From NCBI RefSeq assembly GCF_900114735.1, contig NZ_FOUA01000007.1:62001-126000 (forward strand): a stretch of DNA of 64,000 nt, written 5' to 3'. The notes under the pieces were generated by a model, which was given only the letters and a program-made list of their open reading frames with translations, was not told the origin of the DNA and did not search any database. Position numbers and translations under genes: made by a program. Of this stretch, positions 59,286-64,000 are shown piece by piece. How positions within the stretch are numbered: position 1 is the stretch's first letter; each line of letters begins with the position of its first letter. Origin of the DNA: Halopseudomonas bauzanensis. GTDB lineage: Bacteria; Pseudomonadota; Gammaproteobacteria; Pseudomonadales; Pseudomonadaceae.

Positions 59286-59882
59286 ATGAAACACCTGGTT
59301 ATCGGCACCCTGCGGCAATGGCACTGGATCAGTTCCGCTCTGTGTCTGGCGGGCATGCTGCTGTTCGCCGTTACCGGCATCACCCTCAACCATGCGGCGG
59401 GAATCGAGTCGCAGCCACAGGTGCGTACCCTGGAGCTGCAGCTGCCGGATGAGCTGAGCGCATTGCTGCCGGTGGCAGCCGAGCAGGAGGTCTTCCCCGC
59501 GCCGTTACATGATTGGCTGCAGACGACACTCGCGGTCCGGTTTGGTCAGGATGCTATCGAGTGGTCGGCTGATGAGATCTATGTGGGGATGCCCCGGCCA
59601 GGCGGCGATGCCTGGCTAGCACTGGATCTGCAGGCTGGAGAAGTGTTTTTCGAGGATACCGATCGAGGCTGGATCGCTTATGCCAACGACCTGCACAAGG
59701 GACGGCACAGCGGTACAGCCTGGAGCTGGTTTATCGATATCTTCGCCGGGGTCTGCGTGATCTTCAGCCTGACCGGTCTGCTGCTGCTCCGGCGGCAGGC
59801 GCGCAATCGCCCTTCCACCTGGCCGGTCACGGGGCTGGGTCTGCTGATTCCGGTACTCATTGCCTTGCTGTTCATTCATTGA
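59286..59882 (+). CDS. PepSY-associated inner-membrane protein
   Basis: 198 residues with an N-terminal membrane helix ([20 protein letters not shown]), a periplasmic part and two C-terminal helices ([36 protein letters not shown]). The His in ITLNH and the conserved [13 protein letters not shown] pattern are marks of PepSY_TM-like proteins, relatives of the FoxB/PiuB reductases of ferric siderophores. The ribosome site is weak. I infer a membrane electron-transfer or haem-binding role; it lies 50 bases after the receptor. Confidence 0.82.
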   Translation: MKHLVIGTLRQWHWISSALCLAGMLLFAVTGITLNHAAGIESQPQVRTLELQLPDELSALLPVAAEQEVFPAPLHDWLQTTLAVRFGQDAIEWSADEIYVGMPRPGGDAWLALDLQAGEVFFEDTDRGWIAYANDLHKGRHSGTAWSWFIDIFAGVCVIFSLTGLLLLRRQARNRPSTWPVTGLGLLIPVLIALLFIH

Positions 59883-59905
59883 ATCCACTGAAAGAGGATA
59901 ACCCC

Positions 59906-60412
59906 ATGCGCACATGGTTCTTGCTGCCGCTGGCCGCCTTTGCGGCCCACGCCAGCGCAGCCGAGATGACCGTTTCGGTCGAAGTACCGCGGCTGGCAGT
60001 AGCGGAGTATCACCGGCCCTACGTCGCCATCTGGATCGAGAATGGCGAGGGGCATGTGGCTGATCTATCGGTCTGGTATGACCTCAAGCTGCAAGACAAC
60101 GAAGGAGAAAAGTGGCTGAAGGACATGCGCCAATGGTGGCGGCGCAGCGGTCGTTCGCTGGCATTGCCGGCGGATGGCCTGTCCGGTGCCACACGGCCGG
60201 TCGGCGAGCATAGCCTCACCTTCCCGGCTGACCACTCGGCGCTCGCCGCCCTGAAACCCGGGGATTACCAGTTGGTGGTGGAAGCGGCCCGTGAAGTAGG
60301 CGGCCGGGAGCTGGTGCGCCTGCCATTCAGCTGGCCGGTAGCCGACCAGACCGAGCATCAAGTGAGCGGTAAAACCGAACTGGGCAACATCAGCCTGAAC
60401 ATACAGCCCTGA
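59906..60412 (+). CDS. DUF2271 periplasmic protein
   Basis: 168 residues with a signal peptide ending HASA, and a single beta-rich DUF2271 domain ([66 protein letters not shown]). Function is unknown. In my memory DUF2271 often co-occurs with PepSY and DUF4198 genes. ATG 59906 has AGAGGA before it; it begins 23 bases after the PepSY stop. Confidence 0.82.
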   Translation: MRTWFLLPLAAFAAHASAAEMTVSVEVPRLAVAEYHRPYVAIWIENGEGHVADLSVWYDLKLQDNEGEKWLKDMRQWWRRSGRSLALPADGLSGATRPVGEHSLTFPADHSALAALKPGDYQLVVEAAREVGGRELVRLPFSWPVADQTEHQVSGKTELGNISLNIQP

Positions 60413-60449
60413 ACCACACTCAAGACCAGAACAGGAACAATACAACACC

Positions 60450-61322
60450 ATGCTTAAACAACTTACCCGCTGGACCGCCCTCGCCATTGCCGTCACCCTG
60501 CCCCTGTCAGCCAATGCCCACCGGGCCTGGATGCTGCCCTCGACCACCGTTGTTTCGGGCGATAACGCCTGGATCAGTGTCGATGCGGCCGTCGCCAACG
60601 ACCTGTTCTACTTCGAGCACCATCCGTTGGTGCTGGAGGGTATCGGCCAGCCGCCGCAGCGTGCCGATGGCAATGCAAGACCACGCGCTGCCAACCGCCT
60701 TGTCATCACCGCGCCCGACGGCGAGGAAGTCGCCGCGCAGAACGGCCATGTCGGCAAGTACCGCAGCGTATTCGATGTTGAGATCACCCAGAAAGGGACC
60801 TACAAACTGGCTGTCGCTGGTGCACCGCGGTACTTCGCGCGCTACCAGGAGAATGGGGAGGAGCGCCGCTGGATGGGAGAGCTCGCCGATGTCGGTGATG
60901 CCCTGCCGGCTAATGCGCAGGATGTGCAGGTCAGCCAGATGGAATCACGCATGGAGGTCTTCGTGACCTCCGGCGAGCCGACCGACAGCGTCTTTGCGCC
61001 CACTGGCCAAGGGCTTGAGCTGCAGCCGATCACCCACCCAAATGACCTGTTCGCCACGGAAACGGCGGAGTTCGTCTTCCTGCTGGACGGCAAGCCGGCG
61101 GCGGGTGTCGAGGTCAATGTTATCCCCGGCGGTATCCGCCACCGCGACGGGCTCAATGATATCCGCCAGACCACGGATGCCGACGGCAAAGTCGCCTTCA
61201 CCTGGCCAAGCGCCGGCTTCTGGTGGTTGGAAGCCAAGGTGGTGCAGGAAGATGGCGTGCAGGCACCGCTGACCCAGCGCCGCGCTACCTACAGCGCCAC
61301 GCTGGAAGTCATGGCGCCCTGA
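60450..61322 (+). CDS. DUF4198 periplasmic protein, putative metal-uptake component
   Basis: 290 residues. A signal peptide ends ANAH, so the mature protein begins with a His-containing motif HRAWMLPST. DUF4198 (NikM-like) proteins are beta-sandwich periplasmic proteins linked to nickel or iron import. Later motifs include GKPAAGVEVNVIPGG, TDADGKVAFTWPSAGFWWLEA. The stop overlaps the next gene's start by one base (TGATG). Confidence 0.82.
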   Translation: MLKQLTRWTALAIAVTLPLSANAHRAWMLPSTTVVSGDNAWISVDAAVANDLFYFEHHPLVLEGIGQPPQRADGNARPRAANRLVITAPDGEEVAAQNGHVGKYRSVFDVEITQKGTYKLAVAGAPRYFARYQENGEERRWMGELADVGDALPANAQDVQVSQMESRMEVFVTSGEPTDSVFAPTGQGLELQPITHPNDLFATETAEFVFLLDGKPAAGVEVNVIPGGIRHRDGLNDIRQTTDADGKVAFTWPSAGFWWLEAKVVQEDGVQAPLTQRRATYSATLEVMAP

Positions 61323-62662
61323 TGACGGAGCTGTCCCCGGTGGGCTGGCTAGCCGATCAGCGATTGCTGTGGGCCGCTCTGGCCTTCGGCAGTTGGCTGT
61401 TATTGTGCTGGCTGTGCCTGGTGCGCCCGCCACGGCCCAAAGCGATGTCGTCAGTAACGGCTTCGGAGTGGCTGATTGCCTATGCCAGCCAGTCCGGCGC
61501 GGCTCAAGACATCGCCGAAAGGCTGTTACCGGCGTTCCACCAGCACAATCTGCAGCCAGCGCTGCTGCCGTTGAATGCGCTGCACCCTGATGCTCTCTCA
61601 GGTTATTCGCGGGCCCTGTTCATTGTCAGCACCTATGGCGAGGGGGAAGCGCCGGACAACGGCGCCTCCTTCTGGCAGCGGGCCAGCAATGCCCGGCCTG
61701 ATCTGACGAGCCTGGACTACAGCCTGCTGGCGCTGGGTGACCGCCGCTATTCCGACTTCTGTGGGTTTGGCCGGCAGCTGGGGGATTGGCTGGATGGAAC
61801 CGGGGCTAAGGCTGCGCTGCCTCGCCATGAGGCGGACCGGCTGGATACCTACGTACTGCATGCCTGGCATCGGCGAATATCGCAATGGACTGGCCTGAAA
61901 CTCCAGGCGCCCTCTTCTGCTCCGTTCAGCTACTGGACGTTGTGCGGGCGCACTCAGCTCAATCCTGAAAGTCCGGGCTCCCCTGCCTGGTTGATACGTT
62001 TGCTGCCAGTGGGCGAGCTACCTGACTGGCGGGCCGGCGATCTGGCTGAGGTACGCATCGGGTCGATCCTGCGCACTTATTCCATCGCCAGCCTGCCGGA
62101 GGACGGCGCTCTGGAGCTGATCGTTCGTCAGGTCGTCAATGACGACGGCTCCGCAGGACAAGGTTCCGGCTGGCTGTGCTGTCATGCAGAACCCGGTGCG
62201 ATGGTGGAAATACAGCTGCGGTCGAACCCCGGCTTCCATCTGCCTGAGGATAACCGCCCTGGCATCTTCATCGGCGCCGGTACCGGGCTGGCCGGCCTGC
62301 GCGGCCTGCTGCGGCAGCGCCAACGTCTGGGGTGTCCGGATAGCTGGCTGCTCTTTGGCGAACGCTGCCAGCAGCATGACCGCTGGCTCGCAGAGGAGCT
62401 GGATGCCTGGACGACCGAAGGCACGCTACTGCTGGATCGCTGCTTCTCCCGCGCCGGCGATCAGCCGGAGTACGTGCAGCACCGCCTGGCTGCCAAGGCA
62501 GATCAGCTTCGGCAATGGGTGGACCGTGGGGCCAGTATTCACGTTTGTGGCAGCCTGGCCGGCATGGGTAACGAGATCCACAGCCTGCTGCAAGCGGTCT
62601 TGTCGCCTCAACAATGGCAGGCACTACAGGAGCAGCAGCGCTATCGGCGCGATCTATACTGA
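61322..62662 (+). CDS. Membrane-anchored flavodoxin/FNR fusion (sulfite reductase flavoprotein-like)
   Basis: 446 residues. One N-terminal helix (LLWAALAFGSWLLLCWLCLV), a flavodoxin-like FMN domain (LIAYASQSGAAQDIAERL, FIVSTYGEGEAPDNG), then a FAD/NAD(P)H reductase domain (RTYSIAS, GIFIGAGTGLAGLRGLL, HVCGSLAGMGNEIH, C-terminal RYRRDLY). It should move electrons from NADPH through FAD and FMN. No haem-binding subunit of sulfite reductase is near, so in this operon it more likely reduces a metal complex with the PepSY protein. That role is inferred. Confidence 0.88.
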   Translation: MTELSPVGWLADQRLLWAALAFGSWLLLCWLCLVRPPRPKAMSSVTASEWLIAYASQSGAAQDIAERLLPAFHQHNLQPALLPLNALHPDALSGYSRALFIVSTYGEGEAPDNGASFWQRASNARPDLTSLDYSLLALGDRRYSDFCGFGRQLGDWLDGTGAKAALPRHEADRLDTYVLHAWHRRISQWTGLKLQAPSSAPFSYWTLCGRTQLNPESPGSPAWLIRLLPVGELPDWRAGDLAEVRIGSILRTYSIASLPEDGALELIVRQVVNDDGSAGQGSGWLCCHAEPGAMVEIQLRSNPGFHLPEDNRPGIFIGAGTGLAGLRGLLRQRQRLGCPDSWLLFGERCQQHDRWLAEELDAWTTEGTLLLDRCFSRAGDQPEYVQHRLAAKADQLRQWVDRGASIHVCGSLAGMGNEIHSLLQAVLSPQQWQALQEQQRYRRDLY

Positions 62663-62709
62663 GTTCGGAGAATCGGAACCATAAGGCTAAGCCGACAGTC
62701 ACAGAACCT

Positions 62710-62737
62710 GACCGCCCTATGACCGCCCTATGACCGC
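62710..62737. repeat. Short tandem repeat before the YqaE gene
   Basis: The 11-mer GACCGCCCTAT occurs twice in a row (62710-62720, 62721-62731), followed by a partial third copy GACCGC. The repeat is in the 108-base gap after the flavoprotein. It may be replication slippage or protein-binding sites. Confidence 0.5.
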
Positions 62738-62770
62738 ACCGGCGGTTGCTTATCAATCAGGAGTGAATAC

Positions 62771-62929
62771 ATGGACATCATCAGAATTATCATTGCCATT
62801 CTGCTGCCACCGCTGGGGGTGTTTCTTCAGGTCGGTTTTGGCGGCGCTTTCTGGCTGAACATCCTGCTGACACTGTTCGGCTACCTGCCGGGCATCATTC
62901 ACGCTGTTTGGATTATCGCCCGCCGCTGA
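62771..62929 (+). CDS. YqaE/Pmp3-family small membrane protein
   Basis: 52 residues, too short for most tracks. MDIIRIIIAILLPPLGVFLQ followed by a second hydrophobic helix LNILLTLFGYLPGIIHAVW and IIARR is the classic UPF0057/Pmp3 pattern of two helices. These proteins respond to salt and membrane stress. AGGAG lies before the ATG. It is followed by a hairpin 11 bases past the stop. Confidence 0.9.
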   Translation: MDIIRIIIAILLPPLGVFLQVGFGGAFWLNILLTLFGYLPGIIHAVWIIARR

Positions 62930-62940
62930 ATATTCGCCTG

Positions 62941-62966
62941 GGACAGGAGCCTCCCGGCTCCTGTCC
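62941..62966 (+). terminator. Hairpin after the YqaE gene
   Basis: GGACAGGAGCC and GGCTCCTGTCC make an 11-bp perfect stem with the loop TCCC, 11 bases after the stop. Only a weak T-run follows, but position and strength fit a terminator. Confidence 0.7.
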
Positions 62967-63008
62967 TATCCCTCGGTTTTCCAGCAGAGAACGCATCGGC
63001 AATGAGCG

Positions 63009-63428
63009 TTACTGCGCTGCAGCCGTATCCTTGATCCGTTTGACCATCGCGCGCAGACCATTGCCGCGGGTCACGCTCAGGTGCTTGAGCAGATTCAATT
63101 GCGTGAAGTAATCCTCGATATCGAAGGCCAGAATAGCCTCCGGCGTCTTGCCGTTGTAAGCGGCCAGCACCACAGCCAGCAGCCCCTTGACGATGAAGGC
63201 ATCGCTGTCAGCATCGAAATACAGGCGGCCACTCTCCGCCCGGCTGGTCAGCCAGACCTGGCTCTGACAACCGCGCACGATATTGCCCTCGGTACGCTCG
63301 CTGTCATCCAGCGGTGGCAACTCGCGACCGAGATCGATGATGTACTTGTAGCGATCTTCCCAGCTGTCAAAGAATGACAGCGTCTCGATGATATCGTCGC
63401 TACTGATGTCTGTGCCGAACTGGCTCAT
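63009..63428 (-). CDS. sufE: SufE-family cysteine desulfurase sulfur acceptor
   Basis: 139 residues. The sulfur-accepting Cys54 lies in IVRGCQSQVWL, a SufE/CsdE hallmark, with RYKYIIDLGRELPPL before it. It takes persulfide from a desulfurase for Fe-S cluster building. It starts 21 bases after sufT on the same strand. The desulfurase gene is not in the window. Confidence 0.94.
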   Translation of the reverse strand: MSQFGTDISSDDIIETLSFFDSWEDRYKYIIDLGRELPPLDDSERTEGNIVRGCQSQVWLTSRAESGRLYFDADSDAFIVKGLLAVVLAAYNGKTPEAILAFDIEDYFTQLNLLKHLSVTRGNGLRAMVKRIKDTAAAQ

Positions 63429-63449
63429 GCAAAGTCCTTGAGGTCGCTC

Positions 63450-63983
63450 TTAGAAAAACATACCGGTTTCGAGTTGCGCTTCTTCGCTCATCATGTCGCG
63501 GTTCCACGGCGGGTCGAAGACCAGGTCCACGTGCACGCTCTCGACATTGGGTACCAGGCGAACCCGGTACTCAACATCGCCCACCAGCACCGGGCCCATG
63601 CCGCAACCGGGAGCAGTCAGGGTCATGCTGATATCCACCCGTTTGGCCTGCTGGTCGACTACGACCGAATAGATCAGCCCCAGATTAACCAGATCCACCG
63701 GAATTTCCGGGTCGAAAACGGTCTTCAATGCGGTCCAGACATCCTCTTCACGGATCTGGTCGTCGCTCGGCGCGGGGAATGACAGCAGCTCGGGCTCGAG
63801 GCCGAGGTTCTCCGCATCGGTGCCATCCACACGCACCATCTGGCCGTTGTAGGTAACGGTATAGTTACCGCCCAGCGCCTGGGTAATGGTTACAAAAGTA
63901 TCTTTCGGGATCGTCAGCGGTGTGCCATCGGGAACCCGCCGCGCCGGGCAGTCTGCCCGGGCGACAACCATGCGTCTTTCCAT
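63450..63983 (-). CDS. sufT: SufT, MIP18/DUF59 Fe-S cluster maturation protein
   Basis: 177 residues with the DUF59 signature (DVWTALKTVFDPEIPVDLVNLGLIYSV and TLTAPGCGMGPVLVGDVEYRV), the Cys expected in SufT. The N-terminal extension (about 1-70) is characteristic of the SufT subfamily. It likely supports maturation of lipoate and Fe-S proteins. Upstream of sufE; its start is 17 bases from the window edge, so its promoter lies outside. Confidence 0.92.
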   Translation of the reverse strand: MERRMVVARADCPARRVPDGTPLTIPKDTFVTITQALGGNYTVTYNGQMVRVDGTDAENLGLEPELLSFPAPSDDQIREEDVWTALKTVFDPEIPVDLVNLGLIYSVVVDQQAKRVDISMTLTAPGCGMGPVLVGDVEYRVRLVPNVESVHVDLVFDPPWNRDMMSEEAQLETGMFF

Positions 63984-64000
63984 GTCAACTCACACTGAAG

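Noticed and set aside
61322..62662. True sulfite reductase alpha subunit (cysJ)
   Set aside because: It has a membrane anchor, is shorter than CysJ, and has no cysI or other sulfur genes nearby; the metal-uptake context fits better.

Overview
The window is chromosomal DNA of a gammaproteobacterium of the Pseudomonas/Halopseudomonas type. The evidence is gene content and order: sigX-oprF, icd with clpA-clpS-cspD, mnmA-hflD-purB, and exa/pqq blocks that, from memory, follow P. aeruginosa neighbourhoods closely. GC looks to be near 60% and is fairly even. I saw no rRNA, tRNA, CRISPR array, insertion sequence or prophage. One lone tyrosine recombinase is present. All assignments come from reading the sequence and from general knowledge of the families; no database search was run.

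Region 1 (1-21306) is a complete ethanol oxidation and PQQ block. It holds ercA and ercS, a porin, a FIST-domain sensor coupled to a second hybrid kinase (ErcS'-like), the regulator erbR, an atypical response regulator, a pentapeptide-repeat exoprotein, exaA (PQQ ethanol dehydrogenase), exaB (cytochrome c550), then pqqA-B-C-D-E-H and pqqF. The aldehyde dehydrogenase exaC and the kinase eraS/exaD, which I would expect inside such a cluster, are not here. A 13-bp motif, TACCAAGGnAGCA, recurs upstream of the porin, the atypical regulator and the exaA/exaB pair, which suggests one regulon.

Region 2 (21326-33597) carries a truncated haemoglobin, a LysO-type exporter, a Tat-exported PhoD phosphatase, the recombinase with unusual nested palindromes in front of it, thiol peroxidase, the TamA/TamB pair and exonuclease III.

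Region 3 (33643-47375) is the core block clpA-clpS / cspD / icd / nudJ-mnmA-hflD / purB / roxA / GNAT / secretin-like protein / aceA / thioesterase. Both enzymes that compete for isocitrate, icd and aceA, have the same TGTAGTG-N12-CACTACA dyad upstream, which looks like joint control of the TCA/glyoxylate branch point.

Region 4 (47504-54206) is the envelope-stress and gluconeogenesis block: oprF, sigX, cmpX, crfX, rraA and ppsA, with ppsR divergent.

Region 5 (54207-62966) looks like an iron-responsive cluster. Two paralogous TonB-dependent receptors, each behind a Fur-box-like sequence, are followed by a PepSY-type membrane protein, a DUF2271 protein, a DUF4198 protein and a membrane-anchored flavodoxin/ferredoxin-NADP reductase fusion. 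Together they could form a reductive metal-uptake route, and this is my leading candidate for an under-described system. A tiny YqaE/Pmp3 protein and the Fe-S assembly genes sufE and sufT close the window.
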